A stretch of DNA of 64,000 nt from positions 27,131,208 to 27,195,207 of the forward strand of contig NC_133105.1 in the NCBI RefSeq assembly GCF_022965805.1. Reading direction: 5' to 3'. The notes beneath the pieces are model-generated. The model saw only the letters and a program-made list of their open reading frames with translations, had not been told where the DNA came from and searched no databases. This document shows, in pieces, positions 11,880-22,525 of this stretch; the first letter of the stretch is position 1; each line of letters begins with the position of its first letter. Source of the stretch: Primulina eburnea (Eukaryota > Streptophyta > Magnoliopsida > Lamiales > Gesneriaceae). A program made the translations under genes and the position numbers.

Positions 11880-12791
11880 CCCAAATTATGCGAGAAATTT
11901 GCTAAGTTAATGTAGGAGAAATTTTAAATGAGCATGATGGGTGAACTGACATTCTTTCTTAGATTACAAGTGAAGCAACTGGAGTCGGGTACTTTCATAA
12001 GTCAAATTAAATACACGAAGGAATTACTGAAGAAGTTTGGCATGGAATCGTGTTCAGCTGCAAGTACTCTCATGAGCTCATCAGTAAAACTGGACACTGA
12101 TCAAGGGGGAATATCAATTGAGATGACACTTTACAGAGGTTTAATAGGTCCATTATTGTATATAACTGCTGGTCGTCCTGATATTGTATTTGATGTATGT
12201 ATGTGTGCTAGATTTCAAGCAAATCCTATGTAATCACATTTTACAGCTGCCAAGCGTATTTTGAAATATCTTAAGGGCACACAAAATGTTGGGTTATGGT
12301 ATTCTAAAGATTCATCTTTCAATTTAGTTAGATATTCAGATGCAGATTATGCAGGATGTAAGCTTGATCGTAAAAGTACTAGTGCATCATGTCAGTTTCT
12401 GGGGGACAGACTAATCTCCTGGTTCAGCAAGAAGCAAACATCCATAGCCACTTCCAAAACTGAAGCAGAATATCTTGCTGCTGGAAGCTGTTGTGCTCAA
12501 CTGCTCTAGATTCAGCAACAACTGAGAGATTATGGAATTGATGCTAAAGAATCGCCCATATTTTGTGATAATACAAGTACGATTGCTATCACCTACAATC
12601 CAGTTCTTCACTCCAGGACCAAGCACATAGATGTCAGGCATCACTTCATTAGAGATCATGCCTTGAAGAAGAACATCAGACTGGAATACGTCTCAACTGA
12701 GCAGCAAGCAACTGATATCTTCACCAAACCACTGGCTGAGACTAAGTTTTCTCATTTTCGCAATATACTTGGATTAATTGATTTATCATAA
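11880..12791 (+). pseudogene. Copia B end of RT and RNase H, with stops
   Basis: Continues the same frame. Stops occur at 11913 (TAG), 11925 (TAA), 12231 (TAA) and 12507 (TAG), each where the family has a sense codon. Landmarks: MSMMGELTFFL, GRPDIVFDVCMCARFQ, YSDADYAGCKLDRKSTS, ISWFSKKQTSIATSKTEAEY, RTKHIDVRHHFIRDH and the terminal DIFTKPL. The natural end is the TAA at 12789-12791. Confidence 0.85.
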
Positions 12792-13015
12792 TCATTTTTT
12801 GTTGTTGTCTTGGTTGTTAATTCATCTGTCAGTTTTACTGTCATTTACTGATCATTCAGTTAGTTCTTTATTCATATGACTCTCAACTGATGTCAGTTAA
12901 TCTTCTATCAGTTCATTGTATTTAGTAATTGTGTTTATGATTTACTTATCAACTGATGAAATCAAGTAATGCAGGAAAATAAAAAGACAGAGATAAACTG
13001 ATAACATCGTTTTAT
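12792..13015. other. Convergent spacer between pol and the antisense ORF
   Basis: AT-rich 3' region shared by the sense pol transcript and the antisense ORF. It holds many AACTGA/TCAGTT hexamers and, at 13011-13016, TTTATT, which reads AATAAA on the minus strand directly after the antisense stop codon. Confidence 0.5.
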
Positions 13016-13435
13016 TCATTTGAAGAAATTGTTGCGAATTACATCATACAATTCTTCCTGAACAAAAGCCCTCCACTTGGCCATCCATTGATTTAAATCC
13101 CCAGTACATGTCTTATGAAAGCTGTGAGACTGAGCTATGAGCTCCAGGATCCTACTTTCCTTGTAGAGCATCAGTTCTTAAATATTGTCTGGTTCGAAAA
13201 TATTCACAGTATAGGCAACGTGCAAGTGTTCCCGATATTTCTCCAGTTTTTCCAGCAAAATGGGAGTGGTTGCCATCTCATTCTCCCAAAGAAACTGAAG
13301 TTCTTGGAGATTCTCCCAGTAGCGAAGAATTTGATGGAAAACATCATCTTCCATCTCAACTTTTCTCTTCTCCAGAGCTGCTTTCATGAAATCTTCAGCC
13401 ATGTCCGGAGATTTTGAACTGCTTGCACCTGTCAT
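13016..13435 (-). pseudogene. Antisense ORF inside Copia B (139 codons, one internal stop)
   Basis: Minus-strand frame of 140 codons including its stop, from ATG 13435 to TGA 13016-13018. It is broken only by one TAA at 13178-13180 after 85 codons; the downstream part keeps the same frame and a protein-like composition (ending QEELYDVIRNNFFK). The predicted protein is charged, with likely helices and heptad-like leucines and glutamates (LEKRKVEMEDDVFHQILRY, ILLEKLEKYREHL), and no domain I recognise. A TATA box lies 56 bases upstream of the ATG and AATAAA overlaps the stop. Antisense extra ORFs are known in some plant LTR elements; the function of this one is unknown. Confidence 0.6.
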
Positions 13436-13490
13436 TTTCTTCTACTGAATATAATTTGCTAATATATTTGCGACTAACAGAGCTGCTCTT

Positions 13491-13498
13491 ATTTATAG
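13491..13498 (-). promoter_or_regulatory. TATA box of the antisense ORF
   Basis: CTATAAAT followed by AAGAGCAGC on the minus strand, about 56 bases upstream of the antisense ATG at 13435. It is a good plant TATA match at a fitting distance for a short leader. Confidence 0.55.
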
Positions 13499-13770
13499 AA
13501 GAGGACAAAGAAGATGAAAGGACTATTTCATTATGACAGACGTTTACACTACTAAGAATCAGGATTTCTTTTAATTAATCTTGTTTATATTCTCGATATT
13601 TTCTTTTATGCATCTATTAAGGGGGAATATTGGTTTTAAGAGGTTAACTGAGAAGACAATTGTTAGTCAACTCTCAACTGAGGACACAGTCTCACAATTG
13701 ATCGTTCTGTTGAGTTTTTCACTAATCTTCTCATATAAGTTAACTAATTAACCATTTTATATTCCAAATC

Positions 13771-13943
13771 AAGTGACGTGACTGTCTTTCAAGCATTAAA
13801 TGCTATCCTTCAGCAAATTATTAGTGAAAACGTGGACACCTTTTGAACCGTTTAAAGTACACACGCTTACAGCACACGTATACACGTTGTAATTCAAAAT
13901 TTCTATGGACTAACACGTGTCCAGAATTTGAATAGTCACGTAC
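13771..13943. promoter_or_regulatory. ACGT-core cluster between divergent ORFs
   Basis: The 625-bp gap between the antisense ATG and the extra ORF holds a cluster of ACGT-core sites: GTGACGTGA (13773-13781), AACGTGG (13829-13835), CACACGTA and TACACGTTG (13873-13889), the palindromic G-box CACGTG (13914-13919) and TCACGTAC (13936-13943). Such sites are bound by bZIP and bHLH factors (ABRE and G-box types). The position suggests a bidirectional internal promoter; this is inference. Confidence 0.45.
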
Positions 13944-14060
13944 ATATGTACCATTCCCCGCTCCATTTCAGTTTCTTTTTATTATTACACTTATCTACAA
14001 ACTCTTGAGAGCAAAAACAAATTTCATCCTTCTATTTTTTAGGAAATCATTCAGTTCCAA

Positions 14061-16412
14061 ATGGCGAATCAAACTCCTGCTTATATGCTGAATGAAATGG
14101 CTATCAACTTCGGATCCATTCTATCTTTCGGCGACACTGATGTCAAGAACGTCTTTCAAAAACTCGAAACTGCTGGGTTAAGGACATTCTTGGGACAATC
14201 ATCACAAGAGATCTACCCCAAAGAACTTCAAGAATTTTACTCTAGCGGTATGATCAATTCTGATGGAAACATCGCTTCTACTATCAATGGTCAGTTGCTG
14301 ACCATCTCTGAAGATTCCTTTGGAGAAATCTTTTCCTTACCATCTGATGGACTGGCACACCTCTCTGATGTTAGAGCATCTGACGTTGAAGAAATGCAAA
14401 CCTCACTCTCTGCTGATGGACGGAAAATCAAAGTTTCCGATCCAAAGAAAGAGCTGAAGCACGAGGTTCAGTTACTTGCTGATATAATCGCCAAAGGGAT
14501 TTTGGCGAAAGCTGGATCTTTTTCTGCACTTACGTTGGAAAAATTTCAAGCCATTTCTATCATTATGGCTGAACGTAAACTCAACTGGAAGCATCTTATA
14601 TTCAATATTTTAAAGAATATATTTCTATCATCCAAACAGTCCAAAGGCTTTGCAGTGCAACTGAGCTATCTGCTGAAAGTGAAGGGGTTAGTGGCAGATG
14701 ATTCAGAAAAATCATCCAATATTTCAAAGTCTTCAATGCAAAGAATACTATGCCACTCAAGACCAAATTGGACATTTCTCCTGCTCAGTTTGTAAAGATA
14801 AAACAGGAGATTGGGACTCAACAGGCGGCTCCTAAATCAGTGAAAAAGGCCAAGACATTGGCTCAACTGAAGTCAGCAAAAAGGAAATTAGTTGTGGGTG
14901 AATCCGATTCAGAGAAAACTCCTTCTCCAAAGATAGCCAAGAAACCGAGAACCCAGAGGATTAAACCAACAACTACAGAGGAATCTATTCCTACTGACAA
15001 GCTAATATCTTCTGCTCAGCATCCAATTGAAGCAGTTCCTCTGAAGATCATCCCACCAGAAAAATCAGTTGGTGCAAAGAGAGAATCAGTTAGGATCAAA
15101 GCTCCTCTGATTAATATTATTCGTCCTACTGTTCTGGCACCTGCCCGACCCAAAGGCATCAGTATTATAGAACGGGTGGATACTACTCGAACTGGTCTGG
15201 AAATTCCACACATCCTCAGTTATGATAAAGGCAAGGGCAAATTGATTGAAGAGCACATGCCATCCAATGCCATTCAAACCCACATTGACCTTGTTTGGGA
15301 TAAGGTTAATAATTTTGCAGCATCAAAACTTCAACTCTATGATGCTTGGACAGCCTATCGTACTCATATTTTTTCCAAGCAACTGAGAAAGAAATCCCAG
15401 CTGAACAAGTTCATCAAACTGGAAGCTTTTGTCCTCAAGATGGTCAAAGCTGCCACAATTGTTCAAGCTCGATCTGGAGAGAAAAACATATTTGTTTGAT
15501 CAGATGAGAGTCAAGAAGTTAGCACAAATTGTTGACAAACTGAAGGCTAACTACGTTCCAACAAATCCTACTGCCTATGCTGATCATGCGGTGATTACTC
15601 AGCTAGACACAGATCTGATTGGCTTGCTATCTCAGATAAAGTTTTGGGAAATGGATCAAGAGTTAGTCCTTCATAAAGGAGATCCAGACGATGATGAAGA
15701 GGAAATAGTTGAAGAACCTTCCTCTCAGCATAAAGAGTCATCTTCAGAATAGGCTATTATTCCAACTGAAGAGCCAGTTCAGGATATGCCTCAATCACCT
15801 ACTGGTGAACATCAAATGTACACTGAAGCAGAATTATCTTTCGCGAATGTTGATGAAATTATCCAAGCAGTGGTGCAAGAATCCCAATTGATTGAACCTA
15901 TTTCTGAACAAGTTGATCACCCCGTTGATCAAATCAATCCAGAGGTTCCTATCTCTTCAGAAGCACCAGTTCAGCCAGATTTATCTGCTGAACAAGCTAT
16001 TCCAACTGTTGTGCCAATTGATTCCCAAGATCAACCTCTAGAGGCACCAGTTTTGGCTTCATCAGACTCTATTATTCCTCCAGGCAGCTCATCTACTGAT
16101 CAGAATCCACATTCTCCGCCTCAAATTTCAGAAGACATTGCTGCAACAATCACTTCAGTTCAGAATGTTGCTGAAACAGTAGCAACTGACCAAGAGTTGG
16201 TTATATTTGATCAAACTACAAGAGGACCGGAAGCCTCTCATCAGTCTCCTCCTCCATCCTCATTAGATTTTGATCTTGTCCTTGAAGAAATTCAAAATAT
16301 GCAGAATAGTATGAATCAGATGCTCTCAGCCATCTCAAAGATTCAGAATATGCAACTGTCTCACACTTTAAAGTTGGAACACTCTCAACAGTTCAACTCC
16401 GAAAAGTTGAAG
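14061..16412 (+). pseudogene. Copia B extra ORF downstream of pol (first part)
   Basis: Starts at ATG 14061 (MANQTPAYMLNEMA). The N-terminal 230 or so residues form a globular region (FLGQSSQEIYPKELQEFY, LSYLLKVKG) that I recognise as the extra-ORF type common in Gesneriaceae-like Copia elements, similar to the plant transposon protein domain (Transposase_32-like). A lysine-rich, probably nuclear or RNA-binding stretch follows (KKAKTLAQLKSAKRK, PKIAKKPRTQRIK), then a second globular region, then a long acidic proline/serine tail. Frameshifts near 14745 and 15490 and a TAG at 15750 break it. It is cut at 16412 by a solo LTR and continues at 19260. Sireviruses often carry an envelope-like ORF here; I see no clear signal peptide or membrane segment. 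Confidence 0.75.
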
Positions 16413-17909
16413 TGTAGAACCCGATTTCAGTACACGTATAACCCATGCATCTATTTAAATTATTAAAGCATTTAACTTATTTTAAAAGGAGTTTAGTCAT
16501 GCATAATTATTTAAATGCATTATTTTTAATTTAATTACGTTTATGTAATGCACGTTAAAACGTCTTTCGAGTTTCATGTTTCAGGCGATCATTCGAGGCG
16601 GGATTGAGGAAAAGACCCGGTGACGATTTTTGGCAATTTTAAAGATGGTATTTTATTTTAAGTTGAGTTTGGGGGCATTTTAAATAATTTAGTGAGTTTT
16701 AGCATTTTTGAGCCTAAATATTTATTTAGTGATTTTAAGAGTTTAAAACTTTTAAAATTTAGTATTTTTTTTTTGAGATGTTAGTATTTTGAATCCTAAA
16801 TTTAATTATTTTTGTGAGTTTATGATTTTAGAACTTTCAAAGTCTAGTATGGAGTGTTATATTTTTAATTATAGAGTTTCATTTAAAAGGTATAGGAGAG
16901 TTAGTGTTTGATTAGTAGATAATTATTTTTAATTAAGCAATTAGTCTCCTAATTAATCTAAAACACACGCCACACACACACAAACACACTTTTACACACA
17001 CTAACTCACGCCTAAACACAGACACACAAGTTTCATTCTAGATTTATTATTTTAAAAGAGAAAACTAGGGTTCTTCAAAGAGCATAGCAGCCGTCCCCCT
17101 TCCCTCTCGAATTCCAGCAGATTTCGTGATTTATTTCAAGAGAAACGGTGCCACGTTCGTCCCGGATCGAGCCTCTCTCCATCTCCGCTTCGGTGTCGTC
17201 TTTCGGTAACGTTATCATCAAAAGGCACGTATAATCTGTTCTTGCTGTGTCGATCAAGTCATATATTGTATTGCGTTGTTTTTATGCGTAAAAGTTATGT
17301 ATGATGATAGTACTTTGAGCGGATCATGAATCGGATCAATTTCGAAGGAAAATTTTTAGATCTAAAACTCGTTTTTACTGTTCATGCCAAAACTGCGATT
17401 TTTCTGTTCATATTTTGGGAAAAACTTTCAACGACAAAAACGTAGAACTTTTCGATACCTTCGATTTGATATATGGTTCGAAATTTTTGGACAAATATTG
17501 AATGAGTTATGGCGTTTTTCGTAGGACTGCGCAAACTGCGTCTCAGAAAAGTTATGTTATTGATAATTCTTGAAGTTTCAGTGTTGCAGGCTTCGTTGGA
17601 AACCGACGGGCGATCGTTGCTGCGTATGGGTATGTTGGTATGGAGGTTTGGTGTATTTTTTAAAGTTTTGATGTACGTTGTTAGGCGTTTGAATTAGTTA
17701 AAGTTGTAGGAAAGTGATTGATGTTAATTGCATAATTGGTGTTGCATTGTGTAGTATAGTGCACGTTGTGTTTGAGGTGTTTGTATAAGTTTTGATGCAA
17801 TATTATGGTGTCCTAAGAAGGGTCATAAGGTGTTAAACTTTGTGCCATTGAGTTGCAATTGGGAGGATAGGCACGTGCATAAGTTTTCTCGCAGGTATCA
17901 ACATTCAGT

Positions 17910-18174
17910 AGGCACACGGACCCTGACACGGACCCAGGCACGGGGTCCGTGCCTTTGTTTCCTTCTCGGCGTCTTTTCCAGTATCTACACGGACCCATAC
18001 ACGGATGAGGGCACGGGGTCCGTGCCTTTGGGTTTCGCTTAGTGTCTTTTTCCAGTACCTACACGGACCCTCACCCGGACCCTGACACGGGGTCCGTGCC
18101 TTTGCTTCCTTTCAGTGTCTACTTCCAGTACCTATACGGACCCTTACACGGATGTAGGTACGGGGTCCGTGTCC
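17910..18174 (+). repeat. Tandem palindrome array in the solo LTR
   Basis: Four units of about 73 bp, each ending in a GC-rich palindrome: GGCACGGGGTCCGTGCC at 17937-17953, the same core at 18010-18026, GACACGGGGTCCGTGCC at 18084-18100 and a weaker copy at 18157-18174. Unit starts share CCAGTACCTACACGGACCC. The arms GGCACGG and CCGTGCC pair perfectly around GGT. Confidence 0.85.
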
Positions 18175-18491
18175 TTCTATTTTGGGGAAAATATTATAGT
18201 TTGTTTTGAAGTTTGATGCCATGGTTTGGAGCGAGGATTAGTAAGGTCATGTCATGGGAAGTTATAGAAGGTCCTAAGATATGATCGAACTCGCGAGTAA
18301 GTATAATTTTCCTACGTCTAAGTAATGCAAGTTAAGTATGAAATTCATGTTGGTATGTCGCAGCGACGGCCCCAGTCGAAGTCCAACGAATCCCTCAACG
18401 CCAAGTAAGTATGTACGACGTGCAAAGGAAATGTTTTAAGTTTTGAGGTATGCTAATTGTCTTGTGACCAAAGAAAGTTAGGATTGGAAAG

Positions 18492-18607
18492 CGTTAAATC
18501 ATGAACGGGGACCAATCCGCCCGTTAAATTATGAACGGGTTAGATCGTGGTTGTGAAGCGTTAAATTATGAACGTGGATCAACTGGCCTGTTAAATTATG
18601 AACAGGG
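18492..18607 (+). repeat. AACGGG/CCCGTT repeats in the solo LTR
   Basis: The phrase CGTTAAATTATGAACGGG recurs four times with small changes. One instance, CCCGTTAAATTATGAACGGG, is itself an inverted repeat. Equivalent copies occur in the family C LTR near 2998-3085. Confidence 0.7.
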
Positions 18608-19259
18608 ATCTTATGTATGCGGCAGTGGATACATCCCTGTCAGCCCAGTACTGTGGTGTGTCTGATCAGGCGTTTATCATGTTAAGGGTCACTTGCTTTG
18701 AAACATCCTCTACGTAAAAATTATGCAGCCAAGTATGTGAAGCATGATAGCATGTTTAAGAAAAGTTTATGATCATGGCACGTCGTAATATGTATGTTCA
18801 AGTTCAAGTTTATTTCAAGTTGAAGTTTATGCAAGTTCAATTTAAAGTTATGTATGTCCTATATTAAAGATGCATGCGATTTTATTATGTAGTACTCGTT
18901 ATTTCCAGTTTATACGTGTGGAGTCTTTAGACTCACTAGACTTGATCGATGCAGGTGAGTACGATGAACAGGAGACAGGAGGTGGCGACCAAGGGGCAGG
19001 CTTGGGCTGAGCGGCAGGCTAAACCTGAGGACCGCAAGTTTATGTTTTTAAGCACAGTTTTAAATACTCTGAATTTTTATGATTTGAATGTGAGATGTTT
19101 TGAGACAGCGTTCTTTTAGCAACTTTTTAATTGGTGATGGATTATTTTAAAAATATTTTTATGAATGTTGGGTGACGACCGTATGGATGTTTTTATTTAA
19201 TAAAGTTTTTAATTTTTCCGCAAATTTCAAGTAGTAAAAGTACGGTACGTTACATGAAG

Positions 19260-19561
19260 GCTATCCAAACTGCTATTACATCTCTCTCATCTGCAGTTGA
19301 AGAAATCCAGAAGAACAAGGGGATAGCTTTGAGTCTCACTGCAACTCAAACCTCTATTAACAAATGAGTTGACAGTGTCGAGACACTCGTCTCCAGAAAG
19401 ATAGATTTGCTACAAGTCGCAATGACCTCTGCTATCGAAAACATTTCCACTTCTTTCCGGCTTCTATCTACTGACGTTCGAAAATTATCTATCAACATTG
19501 AGCTGTTTGACAAAAAGGGGGAAGAGCTCAAAGAGATTTTAGAACAGCAAAAGAAATCTTA
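19260..19561 (+). pseudogene. Copia B extra ORF, C-terminal part
   Basis: Direct in-frame continuation of the ORF cut at 16412. It begins AIQTAITSLSSAVEEIQKN, has one TGA at 19365-19367 where the frame otherwise stays open, and ends at TAA 19559-19561 after EILEQQKKS. The whole C-terminus has regular hydrophobic spacing typical of a coiled coil. Together both parts would give roughly 880 codons. Confidence 0.75.
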
Positions 19562-19681
19562 ATAAGCAGCAGTGTTTCTTGTATTTGTGAAGAATATGAG
19601 TTCAGTTGTTCTACTTCTTATTTTATCTACTATGAGTTCAGTTATTCGATTTTATTTTACTCTAGTTTTGTCAAAACACCA

Positions 19682-19694
19682 TAAAGGGGGAAAT
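19682..19694 (+). other. Polypurine tract of Copia B
   Basis: AAAGGGGGAAA directly before the 3' LTR start at 19695; primes plus-strand DNA synthesis in LTR elements. Confidence 0.85.
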
Positions 19695-20657
19695 TGTTGG
19701 AAACTTAATTCCGGTGTTTGACAAAAGATAAACCAACTGAACTAAGCAACTGAATCCAGCTAACTGATCGACGCAACTGAAATATAACTGCAAGCTGCTC
19801 TTTTAGCTGAACATCTCTTCAGTCATTCTCGTCAACTGACTCTTTACCAGCTGATCTCTCAGTTGTACACGTCATCATTTGAAAACGACAACCGACAAAT
19901 AGTACAACTACCTGCAACTAGTAGTGGAACGCCGCATTTCAGAATGAGCAGTGTACGACTGTCAGAGTATATCGACGTGGAAATCAACGGTTAGAATATT
20001 TAAATATCCTTTAATGTTACCGTTGAGAGAGAAGCCTATAAATAATCGAAGGTAGCAGCCGAAGATAACACGACTGATTTCAGCTATTACATTCTACTTG
20101 CTGTTACGCTGCTAAAATATCTACTCACATTCAGAAGCAAAAAGCTCACGTTTACTAGATATATCAGTAGCATTCAAGGCTACATTCTCGAGCTTAAATA
20201 GCACTTTGTAATCTTTGATAGTTTTTCTAAGTTGTGCTAAGATCAGTTACCATCTGTAAAAGTGTTACATACTAAGAGTTTCAGTTGTGGCAAAGTGATA
20301 AGTCCAAACTGAAGTGGGTCAGTACAGTATCTTGTATTTGATCAAAGTCTTTTAGTGGATATCCTATCTTCGTGATAGAAGGGGTGACGTAGGAGTTATT
20401 CAAGTCTCCGAACATCCAGAAACAAATTGTGTTATTTTTACTTCAGTCGTTACTTTTCAGTTAGATACTCTATCTTTCAGTCAGTTTATTTTCCGCAACT
20501 GTTTCATTCAGTTTAACTGATTTTCATTGACCGACGAGATACCTAGTATCAGTTTGTAACAAAACTGAACTCATATTGTCGAAGAATATTTAAATTTGAG
20601 GAGTGTTTATTCAACCCCCCTTCTAAACACTCTTTATTCGTTTAACCGATCCTTTCA
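19695..20657 (+). repeat. 3' LTR of Copia B
   Basis: 963 bp from TGTTGGAAACTT to CCTTTCA, followed by the target duplication CAATA. TATA box CTATAAAT begins near 20036. It lacks the 5S-like insertion found in the 5' LTR and keeps a TAGAAGGGGTGACG segment missing there. Confidence 0.93.
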
Positions 20658-20662
20658 CAATA

Positions 20663-20847
20663 TAGCAACTGATCAGTCAGTTGTCTTTGAAAGTTTAGTT
20701 CAGCTGGTTTCTGTTGCCTTAGAAAATCTGCGCGTTATTCTTCAGTTTCAGGCAACTATCAGTTAGAGTATATGTTCAATAACTCTCGAATCAGTTACGA
20801 ACATTAATCATTTAGTTTGTCAAACAACCGAAACTTAGTTTCCAATA
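20663..20847 (-). repeat. 5' LTR of Copia A, second part
   Basis: Continuation of 5586-6387 across the Copia B insertion. It ends in a sequence that reads TATTGGAAACTAAG on the minus strand, matching TGTTGGAAACTTAA of Copia B. Together the two parts give about 987 bp, close to the 963 bp of the intact LTR. Confidence 0.8.
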
Positions 20848-21870
20848 GTTAGACTTAATTTAATTGTGGAGATGAAAGTCAAAACCAGTAGGCCGTGATA
20901 GTAAAACAAGAAGATAGTATAAATAGCAGAAGCCCTCGTATCGCTTTAACAGAAGCAATACTTTTCAAAGTACTTATCGGCTTTTAAAAGTAGAAGCAGA
21001 ACTCGACTTATAAAAGCAGGATCAGAACTTAGAAAAGCAGAAGCAAAAATTATCAGAACTTAACGTCTTTTGTTTGATCGTTACAGTCTTAAATGTTACC
21101 GTTACTTTACCTAGTACTAGTATTAATTGCACCATTAATGCGGTACGAAGTCATTTAAAGAACCTTACCAGTTTTGATATAAAACAAATACTGATTATTC
21201 TGAAGCTTTTTGTAGGATCCTTTTCGGTGATATAACTGATTTACTCAGAAGTCAAAGAAGTCGTTTTATTTATAAACATTGGATTCAAAGCTTTCTATAT
21301 ATAAGGATCAACCATATATAGAAAATAACGATTATTATTATTATCAAGCAATACATTCTTCCAACGCTATTTTTGAGCAATCAAAGAACTACTTCTTATC
21401 TTCAAAGATCTACATACAGAAAAACAGCACACTCGTTATAGCAATTATCTGATCTTCTGAGATCATATTGTGCTTCTATTTCGTTATTTCTTCACAAGCT
21501 ATCCGTGTTACTATATCTTATTGAGAAGAGTCTGTAATTTGGAAAAGAGTCTTTTCCAGAACTTTGTTGTGTTCGTTCTATTGTGGTGTGAAACTAAGAG
21601 TTTCAGTAGGCTAATGGTAAGTCCTACTGAAGTGGATGTGTATAAAAGTTGTACTGTAATAACCAAAGTCTTTTAGTGATACTTTCTGAAAACAGAAGAA
21701 GGGGAGACGTAGAAGATTTCATCTTCGAACTTCCAGAAACAATCACTGTCTACTGTTTTATTGTTTTCACCCCATACCATTAGATCGTTTCCGCACTTAT
21801 TATTGTGATCTGCTGGATATTTATTCGAACAAGATTAGCTATAATCTCTAACAAGATTCTAGCACCCTTT
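20848..21870 (+). repeat. Diverged Copia LTR remnant
   Basis: Shares the 3' half of the Copia LTR in the same order: GAGTTTCAGT, GTAAGTCC..CTGAAGTGG, CAAAGTCTTTTAGTG, GAAGGGG.GACGTAG, CATCTTCGAACTTCCAGAAACAA, TTTCCGCA. A TATA box TATAAATAGC is at 20917-20926. Divergence is much higher than between the Copia B LTRs. Ends are unclear and no target duplication was found. Confidence 0.6.
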
Positions 21871-22439
21871 GCAAAAACGTCCAACAAAGGAACGAGTTTA
21901 TTCACATCCATTTAAACTCTATATCGATCCACAACAATCTTATTTCATGATGAGTGAAAATTATATTTTTAAAAAAATAAAATGACATGAATAAATCATC
22001 ATAATGCATTTTTTATGAAAACCAACAATGATTGAATTTAAGATGATTCTTTGAAAATATAGTATTTTTTACACATTTGGAGCATTCAAATAGCAAAATA
22101 AAGTATCTGAAGCCCATAAAGATACTAATAGATAATAATATTTTGGTAGATGGAAAACACACAATTAGTAGTGTTGTCAAAAATGTAAATTGGTAGATGT
22201 AAATTGAGATGGAAAACACACAATTGGTAGATGTAAATTTATCTTTGTAGGGAATTAAAACTATATTTGTAGTATTGTCAGGTATTGATTTGTAAAAAAA
22301 ATCATCTAAGTACTCAATCTTAAATCAAGAATGTACAAATATATTTTTTTTTTCAAATTTGTCCTTAACTTATTTTATTTTATTTCAGAATAAATTTTAT
22401 ACACACAAATAAGATGTAAATATTAAATCCGGAGCCATA
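21871..22439. other. AT-rich spacer upstream of the SR gene
   Basis: No gene visible. A local direct duplication lies at about 22145-22245 (GGAAAACACACAATT..GTAGATGTAAAT twice). The segment 22380-22440 borders the SR gene and may contain its distal promoter. Confidence 0.5.
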
Positions 22440-22442
22440 AGG

Positions 22443-22525
22443 CTATACATATATACCGCTTCTTTCCGAGGTTAGGGTTTCACGATTGTTGCGGGGTTTT
22501 CGAATTTCCTCCAAGATAATTAATC
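22443..22525 (+). promoter_or_regulatory. Probable core promoter and 5' leader of the SR gene
   Basis: CTATACATATATACC (22443-22457) is TATA-like, about 70-80 bases upstream of ATG 22526. The leader contains GGTTAGGGTTTC, a telobox-like motif often seen in genes of the translation and RNA machinery. Confidence 0.45.

Larger units (their letters stand above)
16413..19254 (+). mobile_element. Solo LTR of Ty3 family C, TSD TGAAG
   Basis: A 2842-bp TG...CA sequence (start TGTAGAACCCG, end CGGTACGTTACA) flanked by the duplication TGAAG at 16408-16412 and 19255-19259. It matches the LTR at 2359-5035 in order and content, in the opposite orientation, including the GGCACGG palindromes and the AACGGG repeats. 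No internal region is present, so it arose by LTR-LTR recombination. Removing it with one TSD rejoins the extra ORF of Copia B in frame. Confidence 0.93.
6388..20657 (+). mobile_element. Copia element B (Sirevirus-like), full structure, inactivated
   Basis: Complete LTR retrotransposon flanked by the 5-bp target duplication CAATA (6383-6387 and 20658-20662). Order: 5' LTR 6388-7518, initiator-Met primer site 7521-7532, gag, protease, integrase, reverse transcriptase and RNase H to 12791, an antisense ORF (13016-13435), a long extra sense ORF (14061-19561), polypurine tract 19682-19694, 3' LTR 19695-20657. Integrase before RT marks Ty1/copia; a long extra ORF after RNase H is typical of Sireviruses. 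Frameshifts, stops, a solo LTR at 16413-19254 and a 5S-like insertion in the 5' LTR show it is dead. It sits inside the LTR of Copia A. Confidence 0.92.
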
